Notes under the pieces: generated by a model
What the model saw: the letters and a program-made list of their open reading frames with translations, nothing else
What the model was told of the DNA's origin: nothing
Databases searched by the model: none
Translations under genes and position numbers: made by a program
Virus record (IMG/VR): IMGVR_UViG_3300030117_006596
Coordinates: 1-51,712 of that record
Reading direction: 5' to 3' (one strand)
From: a virus
DNA length: 51,712 nt
Part shown: positions 1-7,711 of the stretch, one piece after another
How the letters are laid out: the number at the start of each line of letters is the position of its first letter
How positions within the stretch are numbered: the stretch's first letter is position 1

Positions 1-19
1 ACAACTAAATACAATCTCT

Positions 20-44
20 AAGGGGTGCTTGACACCCCTTTTTC
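20..44 (+). terminator. Intrinsic terminator overlapping an early promoter
   Basis: An 8-bp perfect stem (AAGGGGTG at 20-27 with CACCCCTT at 33-40) closes a 5-nt loop and runs into a T tract to position 43. It probably ends transcripts entering from the left of the window. The loop and right arm also contain the -35 hexamer of the next promoter, so the two elements share bases. Confidence 0.85.
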
Positions 45-57
45 TATCCAATATAAT
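29..57 (+). promoter_or_regulatory. Consensus sigma70-type early promoter
   Basis: TTGACA at 29-34, a 17-nt spacer and TATAAT at 52-57 match the bacterial housekeeping consensus at all twelve positions. Transcription would start near 63-65 and read into the small gene and thyX. The -35 box lies inside the terminator hairpin at 20-44, giving a compact stop-then-restart element. Confidence 0.85.
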
Positions 58-59
58 AT

Positions 60-245
60 ATGAATACACTCAAAGAAACAGTAAAACTAATCAAGGCAGC
101 ACTCAAACACAAGCATCTATACTCCAAGAAGGAAGTATTCTACATGAAAAATTCATTGAAGGAGGCAAAGAAAGAACTGAGGATGCGGAAGTCTGTCAAG
201 TCATTACAAGAAAATGAAAGTACAATTAATAACAGTGACACCTGA
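60..245 (+). CDS. Small basic hypothetical protein
   Basis: A 61-residue, lysine-rich, mostly helical reading frame that overlaps the start of thyX by 32 nt. No family is recognised. The ATG at 60 lies only 3 nt past the -10 box, before the expected transcription start near 64, so it may not be on the mRNA. The next in-frame ATG (144), preceded by a purine-rich stretch, would give a 33-residue protein. It may equally be a non-coding leader of thyX. The evidence is only an open frame between a strong promoter and thyX. Confidence 0.35.
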   Translation: MNTLKETVKLIKAALKHKHLYSKKEVFYMKNSLKEAKKELRMRKSVKSLQENESTINNSDT

Positions 246-843
246 TGCTGAAAAGAACATGGCATTTGTTGCCAGAGTTTCTAACCCTAACAATCAGACT
301 AACGAAAACTTCTCTGGTTTGTTAGCATACTGTATCAAGCATCAACACTGGTCTGTATTTGAACAGGCACACATGACTCTAGAGATTGAAACTACTCGTG
401 CTATTGCAGCACAAATTCTACGACATCGTAGTTTCACATTCCAAGAGTTCTCTCAAAGATATGCCAAGAGCAATGAACTTGGAGAGATACAACTTCCAGA
501 ACTCAGAAGACAAGACGTAAAGAATAGACAGAATAGTATAGATGATCTAGATGAAAAAGTTGTTGATAAACTCAACCGTCAGATGATCACTCTCTTTAGT
601 TCTGCTGAAAGTCTTTACAAACAGATGATTGAGGAAGGAGTTGCAAAAGAATGTGCAAGAATGGTTCTACCATTGTGCACTCCAACTCGGATATATATGA
701 CAGGATCGGTAAGATCTTGGATACATTATATAAATTTACGTTCAGCACATGGTACTCAGAAGGAGCACATGGAGATTGCTGAGTCATGTAAGGATGTATT
801 CAAGGAACAATTCCCTGTTGTATCTGAAGCACTTGAATGGTAA
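214..843 (+). CDS. thyX: Flavin-dependent thymidylate synthase ThyX
   Basis: A 209-residue protein carrying the ThyX signature RHR-x7-S-x-R (R70-H71-R72, S80, R82). ThyX methylates dUMP to dTMP using methylenetetrahydrofolate, FAD and NADPH, supplying thymidine for phage DNA. The length is usual for the family (200-250 residues) and the C-terminal part has the expected R-S-W-I and R-x-x-x-x-x-Q elements near residues 167-183. The gene overlaps the next one by 7 nt, so translation is probably coupled. It is common in marine T4-like phages. The start at ATG 214 is preferred because the family N-terminus begins here. Confidence 0.95.
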   Translation: MKVQLITVTPDAEKNMAFVARVSNPNNQTNENFSGLLAYCIKHQHWSVFEQAHMTLEIETTRAIAAQILRHRSFTFQEFSQRYAKSNELGEIQLPELRRQDVKNRQNSIDDLDEKVVDKLNRQMITLFSSAESLYKQMIEEGVAKECARMVLPLCTPTRIYMTGSVRSWIHYINLRSAHGTQKEHMEIAESCKDVFKEQFPVVSEALEW

Positions 844-1457
844 ATCTATTTCTAGGACCAACTCATGACTTGAGTTTTTTATATAATGATGAAGAAGCAA
901 TAAGAGTTACACCACAAGAGATCGCTACATTCATCATGCAAGATGAGATTGTAGCAGTCTATAATGGTAGATCAGAAGCAGGTCCTAGAGCACTAGGAAA
1001 TAGAAGTATATTATATGACCCAAGAGATAATAATACTAAGGAGACAGTAAACAAGGTAAAGAGGAGGGAACGTTTCCGACCCTTTGCTGCTGCTGTGTTG
1101 AAAGAACATGCAAATGAATGGTTTGATATGTCTGGACTGAATAGATCCCCTACAATGTCATATGCAGTGCAGACACGAGAAGAAAAGAAGGAATTGATAC
1201 CCGGAGTTGTTCATATAGATGATACATGTAGAGTTCAAACAGTAGAGAATGATATACCTCATTTGTATGAGGTCATACAAGAGTTCTACAAGTACACTAA
1301 AGTTCCTATGGTATTGAATACCTCATTCAACCTTGCAGGTCAACCTCTAGTGGAAACACCACAAGATGCTATAGATACATGGAAAGAATCTGATATTCAT
1401 GTACTCTGGTTTCCAGAAGCAAGACGAATGTATAAGAGTTCATCGCTAGGAGATTGA
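837..1457 (+). CDS. Carbamoyltransferase, C-terminal domain only
   Basis: This 206-residue protein equals only the C-terminal domain of NodU/CmcH/TobZ-type O-carbamoyltransferases. Visible signatures are G-P-R-A-L-G-N-R-S-I-L (49-59), R-F-R-P-F (79-83), C-R-x-Q-T (131-135) and N-T-S-F-N (161-165). In TobZ this domain transfers carbamoyl from carbamoyl-adenylate or binds the acceptor side, while the N-terminal Kae1-like domain makes the adenylate. The N-terminal half is encoded by the following gene, 1 nt downstream, so the order is reversed relative to a normal enzyme. It begins exactly at the domain boundary. The two products probably assemble into one enzyme; decay products of a former gene is the alternative, but both frames are intact and conserved. 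Confidence 0.88.
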   Translation: MVNLFLGPTHDLSFLYNDEEAIRVTPQEIATFIMQDEIVAVYNGRSEAGPRALGNRSILYDPRDNNTKETVNKVKRRERFRPFAAAVLKEHANEWFDMSGLNRSPTMSYAVQTREEKKELIPGVVHIDDTCRVQTVENDIPHLYEVIQEFYKYTKVPMVLNTSFNLAGQPLVETPQDAIDTWKESDIHVLWFPEARRMYKSSSLGD

Positions 1458-1458
1458 C

Positions 1459-2298
1459 ATGAGAATCTTAGGAGTAAATCTATCTAACAATGGTTCTATA
1501 TGTGTACTCAATGATGGTGAGATAGAACTATACTTAGAAGCAGAAAGATTATCGAGAAAGAAAAGGGATTATGATTGTACAAAACTGTTTGGGTTAGTAA
1601 ATGATGTGGATAAGATTGCTATAAGTGATGCCTGTTGGAGTCAAAATAAGAAGAAGTCTCTTATAACTTCAAAGAATATAGCAACTATCAAAAAGAAGTT
1701 TCCCAATGCTGAGAGATATGATTTGAGAGACAGACATCATCTTACTCATGCTGCATGTGGGTTCTACAACTCAGAGTTTGAAGAAGCAGCAGTCATTATA
1801 GTTGACTCAAGTGGATCTAACTTTAAGGAAGGAGACGAGTGTGAAACCATCATGCATGTCAAGCGAGGTAGAAGATTTCATTGGAAGGTGTTGCATAAGA
1901 GATATAATACCGAGGATGATTATGGTATAGGGTTACAGTTCGATTTGGTATCAGAGAAATGTAAATGGGGAAGAGAAGAAGCAGGGAAGGTTATGGGTCT
2001 TGCACCCTATGGACAATATGTTGATGGACCATACTTACATTCATCAAATGAGAACGCTTCTGCCACCATACAAAAGGACTGGGAGGATAGAGCAGTGGAG
2101 TTGGTCAAGATAGCATCAAAGAAATGTAATAATATTGTTCTGACGGGTGGATGTTTTCTCAATGTTGTGGTAAACTATAAACTATTGAAGGAATTTCCTG
2201 ATTTGAATTTCTATGTTGACCCAATAGCTTTCGATGGAGGAACTGCTATCGGAGCAGCATATATACTTCACCACAATCCCAAAATAAAATCTTACTAA
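1459..2298 (+). CDS. Carbamoyltransferase, N-terminal Kae1-like domain only
   Basis: A 279-residue protein matching the N-terminal ATP/carbamoyl-phosphate domain of NodU/CmcH/TobZ carbamoyltransferases. Motifs in order: the beta-strand start I-L-G-V-N (3-7), metal-binding H-H-L-T-H (93-97), V-D-S-S-G-S (115-120), G-K-V-M-G-L-A-P-Y-G (176-185), T-G-G-C-F-L-N (229-235) and D-G-G-T-A-I-G-A (259-266). It stops at the domain boundary; the C-terminal domain is encoded immediately upstream. No internal stop or frameshift is seen, so this is a genuine split rather than a broken gene. Likely works with the 837-1457 product on an unknown hydroxyl acceptor. Confidence 0.88.
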   Translation: MRILGVNLSNNGSICVLNDGEIELYLEAERLSRKKRDYDCTKLFGLVNDVDKIAISDACWSQNKKKSLITSKNIATIKKKFPNAERYDLRDRHHLTHAACGFYNSEFEEAAVIIVDSSGSNFKEGDECETIMHVKRGRRFHWKVLHKRYNTEDDYGIGLQFDLVSEKCKWGREEAGKVMGLAPYGQYVDGPYLHSSNENASATIQKDWEDRAVELVKIASKKCNNIVLTGGCFLNVVVNYKLLKEFPDLNFYVDPIAFDGGTAIGAAYILHHNPKIKSY

Positions 2299-2299
2299 C

Positions 2300-2551
2300 A
2301 TGCCAACATATCCTGTAAAAAATTTGAAGACTGGCGAGACCAAAGAGATCATGATGTCTATGAAAGCATATGATCAGTGGAGAAAGGACAACCCTGATTG
2401 GGATAAGGACTGGTCAAAAGGGACGGGTGGAACTGTCAGTGGCACAGGAGATGTGTATAGTAAAACAGATGGAGGATGGAATGAAGTCCTCTCAAGAGTC
2501 GGGGAAATGCCCGGTTCAAAAGTAAAACCTCAAAAGACTACACATTTCTAA
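2300..2551 (+). CDS. Small conserved hypothetical protein
   Basis: An 83-residue hydrophilic protein starting 1 nt after the carbamoyltransferase gene and ending in a TAATG overlap with phoH. It has a Trp/Asp-rich middle (W-R-K-D-N-P-D-W-D, around residues 27-35) followed by a Gly/Ser/Thr-rich tail. The N-terminus (T-Y-P-V-K-N-L-K-T-G-E-T) resembles the start of small FmdB-like phage proteins, but no zinc-binding cysteines are present. Function unknown. Tight spacing on both sides supports it as a real gene in this operon. Confidence 0.75.
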   Translation: MPTYPVKNLKTGETKEIMMSMKAYDQWRKDNPDWDKDWSKGTGGTVSGTGDVYSKTDGGWNEVLSRVGEMPGSKVKPQKTTHF

Positions 2552-3312
2552 TGCCTGCTAGAAAAAAGAAGACTTCCAATCAAGTTGGGGTAGGTATGAC
2601 TGCCAAACAGATTAGAAGGAAGAAACCCTACAATGCTGACATGATGATTCCGATCGAGGCATTGACTGAGAATCAGAAAAAACTATTTGCATCACTCAAT
2701 GAAGGTAAGAATGTATACACGTACGGAGTGGCAGGAACTGGTAAAACTTTTGTGGTTTTATATCATGCCCTCAAGGAGGTCCTCGATCCTATTACACCAT
2801 ATAACAGGATTGTAATAGTAAGGTCTCTTGTATCTACAAGAGAGATAGGTTTCCTACCCGGTGACCATGATGATAAGTCGGCACTATACCAGATACCATA
2901 CAAAAATATGGTCAAGTATATGTTTGAGTTACCTACAGACAGTGAGTTTGAAATGTTGTGGGGTAATCTCAAGACACAGGAGAGTGTCAAGTTTTGGTCA
3001 ACCAGTTTTGTTAGAGGCACAACACTCGATGACTGCATCATGATAGTTGATGAGTGTCAGAACTTGAATTTTCATGAGTTAGATAGTATAATAACAAGAG
3101 TAGGAGAGAACTGTAAGATCCACTTCTGTGGTGACGCTGCACAAACCGACTTAGTAAAAACAAATGAGAAGAATGGTATCCTTGACTTCATGAAAATACT
3201 TGCAGCAATGCCTGAATTTGATTCTATTGAATTTGGTATTGAAGATATAGTAAGATCAGGATTAGTCAAGAGTTATATTCTCAACAAATTGGCAATGAGT
3301 ATTGATGTTTAA
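2551..3312 (+). CDS. phoH: PhoH-like P-loop ATPase
   Basis: A 253-residue PhoH-family ATPase. The Walker A motif G-V-A-G-T-G-K-T is at 59-66 and the Walker B motif I-M-I-V-D-E-C-Q-N lies near 161-170. A basic N-terminal tail precedes the ATPase core. PhoH is a frequent gene of marine phages; it binds and hydrolyses ATP and may act on RNA or as a helicase, but its role in infection is not settled. It overlaps the preceding gene by 1 nt and the nuclease gene downstream by a few bases, suggesting one early operon. Confidence 0.93.
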   Translation: MPARKKKTSNQVGVGMTAKQIRRKKPYNADMMIPIEALTENQKKLFASLNEGKNVYTYGVAGTGKTFVVLYHALKEVLDPITPYNRIVIVRSLVSTREIGFLPGDHDDKSALYQIPYKNMVKYMFELPTDSEFEMLWGNLKTQESVKFWSTSFVRGTTLDDCIMIVDECQNLNFHELDSIITRVGENCKIHFCGDAAQTDLVKTNEKNGILDFMKILAAMPEFDSIEFGIEDIVRSGLVKSYILNKLAMSIDV

Positions 3313-3970
3313 TCATGTAGAGTGTGATCTTCCTGCACTATCAAGGAAGACTATCGATGGTGTTAGATATTATTCGGTTGATGATAGACCGATGGTATCC
3401 ATTACTTCTGTCACATCATATTGGAACCGAGAGATCTTCAAGAAATGGAGAGCGAGAGTTGGTGAGGAGGAAGCAAACCGAATCACTAAGAAGGCAACCA
3501 ATCGTGGCACGAAAACTCACGAGTTGATAGAGCACTTCTTACTCAATGAAGATGTTGTGCTAGACAACCCTAGCACTAAGATGTTATTCACTCAGGCAAA
3601 AAAAGAGTTGAGAAACATAAATAACATCTATGCGTTAGAGAAATCTCTATACAGCAGAGAATTAGGAGTAGCAGGGACGGTAGATTGCATCGCAGAATAC
3701 AAGGGAGAACTTGCAATCATCGACTTCAAAACTGCAGAGAAACCTAAACCTGTTGATTGGATTGAGAACTATTTTGTACAGGCAGCAGCATATGCTTGTA
3801 TGTTCTATGAGATCACAGACATCCCCGTCAAGAAACTTGTCATTCTCATGACATGCACTAACGGAGAGGTGAAAGTTTACGAAGAGTATGATAAGATGAA
3901 ATATATGAGAAAACTTGTCCAGTACATCCAACTATTTGTCGAGGAAAAACTAAATGAAATCCAAAAGTGA
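3305..3970 (+). CDS. RecB-like PD-(D/E)XK exonuclease
   Basis: A 221-residue nuclease with all RecB/Cas4-family motifs: G-T-x-x-H-x-x-x-E (68-76), G-T-V-D with D127, D140-F-K142 and a Q-x-x-x-Y motif near 160-164. It probably degrades DNA ends, during host DNA breakdown or recombination. No Cas4-type cysteine cluster is visible. I take the ATG at 3305; a TTG 3 nt upstream is in frame but less likely. The gene overlaps the end of phoH and runs 17 nt into the gp33 gene. Single nucleases of this type are usual near gp33/gp59 in marine T4-like phages. Confidence 0.85.
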   Translation: MFNHVECDLPALSRKTIDGVRYYSVDDRPMVSITSVTSYWNREIFKKWRARVGEEEANRITKKATNRGTKTHELIEHFLLNEDVVLDNPSTKMLFTQAKKELRNINNIYALEKSLYSRELGVAGTVDCIAEYKGELAIIDFKTAEKPKPVDWIENYFVQAAAYACMFYEITDIPVKKLVILMTCTNGEVKVYEEYDKMKYMRKLVQYIQLFVEEKLNEIQK

Positions 3971-4217
3971 AGTCAAAGAAATGATCAAGAAGAACTTTCT
4001 CTGTTCAGAGAAGTTTGCAATGGAGATCGAGAAACTGGTCAAAGAAAATGAATCTATGAATTACATTGAAGCAATCTGTCACTACTGTGATGAGAACAGT
4101 ATAGAGATTGATAATGTAAACAAACTCATATCTAAACCATTGAAAGAAAAGTTGAAGTGTAATGCTATCAACCTAAACTATTTGAAAAGAACATCTAAAG
4201 CAAAGTTCACAATGTGA
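3954..4217 (+). CDS. 33: gp33-like late-transcription coactivator
   Basis: An 87-residue helical protein that matches the phage late-transcription coactivator family (T4 gp33). The recognisable core is M-N-Y-I-E-A-x-x-x-Y-C, then I-E-I-D, K-L-I-S-x-P-L-K-E-K-L and a basic C-terminus. In T4, gp33 bridges RNA polymerase and the gp45 sliding clamp so that gp55-programmed polymerase fires at TATAAATA late promoters, and exact or near copies of that promoter occur in this window. The last codons overlap the GTG start of the next gene. Confidence 0.82.
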   Translation: MKSKSEVKEMIKKNFLCSEKFAMEIEKLVKENESMNYIEAICHYCDENSIEIDNVNKLISKPLKEKLKCNAINLNYLKRTSKAKFTM

Positions 4218-5134
4218 AACCTAAGTTTTTACTATGTCCCGGCACAGGATACTCTGCCACAACACCTTTATATTACACACTTGCAGTAAATCATAGGTAT
4301 TGTCATGGGGGATTTGATAAAGAATATAATTTACTTGAACTATTATATTTCAAAGAGGTCAACAATCTAAAACTGAGTACCGATCATTTCAAGTACAAAT
4401 TTAGAAGGCATTTTATAGACATACCATTTGATGACGGACAGTATCAAGGGTCTGTTTCTAAAAGGGAAAGACATCCTGATGTTGATTTCAATAATTCATA
4501 TACAAAACTTGATTCGGATTACTATTACAGTCGCCCAATCACTATTGAAAAGTATTTACAATATTATACAGAGCATTATAATAATATAAAAGACATATAT
4601 GAAAGTGTGTGTGACTTCTCGACAAACAATGCTGGGCTACCGGTATGGTTTTTGAAAAAGTATGCACCAATTTTACAGGAACATTTCAATGTCAAAGTAT
4701 TGATTATAAACAGAGACCCTGTAAGAAGACTCTTTAGTGAAATCAACACTAGGTTTCAGAAAGAACCAATGGAGTTCTCATCTGCAAAAGAAATGTTTTT
4801 TCATGTGTTAGAATATCCAACGTCGAGACACTTTGGATTGCACAGAATGTATGAGAACTTCAATGCTCTAACGTACCATAAAGATGTGGTATCAAATTAC
4901 ACTCAAGTATTTTCAGACGTACTAGAGATTTCGATGGAGGGTTTTTGGAAAGGCACTGAAAAAATATCAGACTTTTTGAACTACAAAATTGAACATCTAT
5001 ATAATAACTGCTACTATCCTTTCAAGGGTTCCAACCCACCACATCACAGATACCTAGCAGATCAATGGATGTCTGATAAAGAAGAACTAACGGAGGAGGA
5101 TTATGACAGAGCAAAATTATATTGGCATAGGTAA
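4214..5134 (+). CDS. Sulfotransferase-like P-loop protein
   Basis: A 306-residue protein resembling PAPS-dependent sulfotransferases. The N-terminal C-P-G-T-G-Y-S-A-T-T (8-17) fits the 5'-phosphosulfate-binding loop, and I-N-R-D-P-V-R-R-L-F-S (about 163-173) fits the 3'-phosphate-binding motif. It would move a sulfate group to a hydroxyl or amine of a glycan or lipid. It starts with GTG overlapping the gp33 stop (ATGTGA) and no ATG exists near the N-terminus. It overlaps the next gene by 32 nt. This is the first gene of the modification cassette placed between gp33 and gp59. The specific acceptor cannot be told. Confidence 0.68.
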   Translation: MKPKFLLCPGTGYSATTPLYYTLAVNHRYCHGGFDKEYNLLELLYFKEVNNLKLSTDHFKYKFRRHFIDIPFDDGQYQGSVSKRERHPDVDFNNSYTKLDSDYYYSRPITIEKYLQYYTEHYNNIKDIYESVCDFSTNNAGLPVWFLKKYAPILQEHFNVKVLIINRDPVRRLFSEINTRFQKEPMEFSSAKEMFFHVLEYPTSRHFGLHRMYENFNALTYHKDVVSNYTQVFSDVLEISMEGFWKGTEKISDFLNYKIEHLYNNCYYPFKGSNPPHHRYLADQWMSDKEELTEEDYDRAKLYWHR

Positions 5135-6512
5135 TGCATTGCACGACACAAGCATTGCTGCATTAATAGATGGTGAGTTCAAATATAGAAAGAGTGAACG
5201 TGCATTTGGAATCAAGCACCATAAAGCAGATGATAAGTGGTTCAAGTCTGTGCTTGATGAGTGGGGTGTTGATGAGAAGACTTCAAAGATTGTATATACT
5301 GATGCAGGTAGAAAAAGATTTGGAAGAAGGGTAAGGAAACCATATGACGGTGAAGATTATATTATAGAGGGCGACAGGATATGTCTCGATCATCATACAG
5401 CACATGTGTATTCTGCACAATCATATGCTTCACAGCATGCTGTCTTTGATGGTAGAGGATCAGGTGGTTATGGTGGTAGATGGACAGGTCTGACTATATC
5501 AGCAGACGGTCAGAAGAGATATAAAAATCTATCGATTGGTAAGTACCTATCATATGTTGGATATGCCATGGGATTCAAAGGTATGGAGGTTGATTTTGCA
5601 GGTAAGATCATGGGTCTACAGGCATATGGTACACCGGACATGGAGTTAGCAAGACAGATCAATCAAGATAATATTCTTGATTTATGTGGTGAGTGGATGC
5701 AGAGAGGTATTGATAGTAAAGATCCAAAGTTCCAAGACTTTGTGGCAACTGTACATAAGGCATGTGAATTAATACAATTAGAATATTTCAAGATATTTGA
5801 CCCAAATAAAAAGATTTCTTGCTCTGGTGGTGTGATGTTGAACACAGTCATCAACACAGAACTAAGAAAGACTTATGATTTAGACATACAACCTCACGTA
5901 TATGATGGTGGTCTTAGTATTGGTGCACTTAGGTATGCTGTTGGTCATAACTTTGACATGGGTAAGTTTCCATACTGTCAAGATGATTATGCTCCAGAAG
6001 AAGTAACTGATAAAACTATTGAAGAAACAGCAGAACTTTTAGCACAGGGTAAAATTATTGGGTGGTATCAAGGACATGGTGAGATAGGACCTAGAGCACT
6101 AGGTAACAGAAGTATCCTCATGAACCCGATGATCAAAGATGGTAAAGACATATTGAACTCCCGTGTGAAGAAAAGGGAATGGTGGAGACCCTTTGGAGCA
6201 TCTGTGCTAAAAGAAAAGGCAGCAGAATATTTTGATATTGAGGACTCTCCATACATGTTATACAATGCAAAGGTAAAACAATCTGGACTAGATCCTATCA
6301 CTCATGTGGATGGCACTTGTAGACATCAGACTGTCACTTATGAATCAAATTCTACATACTATAAATTGATCAGTGCCTTTGAGAAAAGAACTGGTTGTCC
6401 AATTCTTCTCAATACATCTTTGAATATAGGAGGTAAACCGATTGCCGGAACCCAAGAGGATGCAGATGTATCAGGTCTTGATGCTTTGATCATAGGGGAT
6501 CGAATTATTTGA
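5103..6512 (+). CDS. Full-length NodU/CmcH-type carbamoyltransferase
   Basis: A 469-residue O-carbamoyltransferase with both domains in the normal order. The N-terminal Kae1-like domain shows H-H-T-A-H (97-101), G-K-I-M-G-L-Q-A-Y-G (167-176), S-G-G-V-M-L-N (241-247) and D-G-G-L-S-I-G-A (268-275). The C-terminal domain shows G-P-R-A-L-G-N-R-S-I-L (329-339), W-R-P-F (361-364) and a late N-T-S-L-N. It should transfer carbamoyl from carbamoyl phosphate, through carbamoyl-AMP, to a hydroxyl group of a sugar or nucleoside. A strong Shine-Dalgarno GGAGGAGGA (5092-5100) inside the upstream gene supports the start. It is the intact counterpart of the split enzyme at 837-2298. Confidence 0.92.
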   Translation: MTEQNYIGIGNALHDTSIAALIDGEFKYRKSERAFGIKHHKADDKWFKSVLDEWGVDEKTSKIVYTDAGRKRFGRRVRKPYDGEDYIIEGDRICLDHHTAHVYSAQSYASQHAVFDGRGSGGYGGRWTGLTISADGQKRYKNLSIGKYLSYVGYAMGFKGMEVDFAGKIMGLQAYGTPDMELARQINQDNILDLCGEWMQRGIDSKDPKFQDFVATVHKACELIQLEYFKIFDPNKKISCSGGVMLNTVINTELRKTYDLDIQPHVYDGGLSIGALRYAVGHNFDMGKFPYCQDDYAPEEVTDKTIEETAELLAQGKIIGWYQGHGEIGPRALGNRSILMNPMIKDGKDILNSRVKKREWWRPFGASVLKEKAAEYFDIEDSPYMLYNAKVKQSGLDPITHVDGTCRHQTVTYESNSTYYKLISAFEKRTGCPILLNTSLNIGGKPIAGTQEDADVSGLDALIIGDRII

Positions 6513-7711
6513 TGGGAGTTTTTTGTAAATTACCGTTCACACATATTTTTAGTGACTCATATGGTATGATGATGCCATGTTGTCATGCCTCTGTAAATCA
6601 TCCACATAAAACAGATCGTCCGGGAGATTTTCCATGTGCTCCAGTTGAGGATGGCATTCTAAAGTATTGGAAGTCACCTGAGATGAGTCAACTTAGACTT
6701 GATATGATGAGGGGCACAACCTCAGACCTCATAGAGAGTGTGTGTAAGCAATGCATACACAATGAAAAGATTGGTCTACCTTCGGCAAGAGTCCCTTCAG
6801 ATAAGGTTCCTATTGGGAGAGTTATTGATATAAAATTGAGACTGTTTGGCAATAGATGTAATCTATCTTGTTACATGTGTGTAATTAAGAATTCAGATAA
6901 AAGAATAAGACAGACTGAGAAGATGATGGAACATGATTCTGACGTAGCAGAATACCTATCTTATGATGATGTACCAGATTCTCTAAAGAAAGATGGTGGT
7001 TTTGATTTAGCATCACATAATCCCGATGTATTTTCAAATCTGATGGAAGATATCAGAAAAATTGCACATAGGATTCGTCACATAACAATCATAGGTGGTG
7101 AACCAATGGTGCTTCCATCTCACTACAAACTTCTAGATGTGTTGGTAAAAAGTGGTGACTCTCAGAATATTATTCTAGGATATGATTCTAATCTTACAAA
7201 GTTACAATGGAAAGGTAATAAAGTTTTAGATTATTTTGATAAGTTCAAATCTGTAGAAATAAAATGGTCTATAGAAGGAGTGGGGAAGTATGATGAGTAC
7301 ATTAGATTTCCTACAGATTGGAAAACTGTAGAGGAAAACTTTGATTTTATTTCTCAACATCCGAAAGTAAGTATCACTGCCAACGCATGTATAAGTTTAT
7401 TGTCAGTTATCAATATGGATCTTCTTGTAGATTACCTCGATCAAAAACAATTGTATTGTAATTTTCTGACTGTGGATATTCCAGAGGTAACTTCTGTAGG
7501 ATACCTACATCCAAATATAAGGAAGAGGTTGTCTAATAAATATCGTGGAACTAAACTTGATTTTATTTGTAAAAATTTAGACAAAGATTATGATGATTGG
7601 AAGCAGAGATGGGACAAAGCAATAAAGTATCTCAACTCGATTGATTATGTCAATGGAACAAACTGGAAGGAAACATTCCCTGAACTGTGTGATCTGTCTG
7701 AAGATAGGTAA
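6512..7711 (+). CDS. Twitch-domain radical SAM enzyme
   Basis: A 399-residue radical SAM protein. The cluster-binding C-x3-C-x2-C is at 116-123 and a G-G-E-P motif follows near residue 195. The N-terminal 100 residues carry C5, C23-C24 and C78-x2-C81, the arrangement of twitch-type radical SAM proteins with an N-terminal auxiliary-cluster region. These enzymes use a 5'-deoxyadenosyl radical for C-H chemistry and often occur in sugar or capsule clusters; the substrate is unknown. The ATG at 6512 shares one base with the upstream TGA; a TTG 3 nt earlier is a less likely start. It overlaps the glycosyltransferase gene by about 23 nt. Confidence 0.88.
   Translation: MGVFCKLPFTHIFSDSYGMMMPCCHASVNHPHKTDRPGDFPCAPVEDGILKYWKSPEMSQLRLDMMRGTTSDLIESVCKQCIHNEKIGLPSARVPSDKVPIGRVIDIKLRLFGNRCNLSCYMCVIKNSDKRIRQTEKMMEHDSDVAEYLSYDDVPDSLKKDGGFDLASHNPDVFSNLMEDIRKIAHRIRHITIIGGEPMVLPSHYKLLDVLVKSGDSQNIILGYDSNLTKLQWKGNKVLDYFDKFKSVEIKWSIEGVGKYDEYIRFPTDWKTVEENFDFISQHPKVSITANACISLLSVINMDLLVDYLDQKQLYCNFLTVDIPEVTSVGYLHPNIRKRLSNKYRGTKLDFICKNLDKDYDDWKQRWDKAIKYLNSIDYVNGTNWKETFPELCDLSEDR

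Noticed and set aside
2300-2551. Assignment of the 83-residue protein to FmdB zinc-ribbon proteins
   Set aside because: The start is reminiscent but the protein has no cysteines, so no zinc ribbon is possible.
7641-7688. Upstream ATG for the glycosyltransferase gene
   Set aside because: The added residues are from the radical SAM coding region in another frame and do not fit the family N-terminus; GTG 7689 does.
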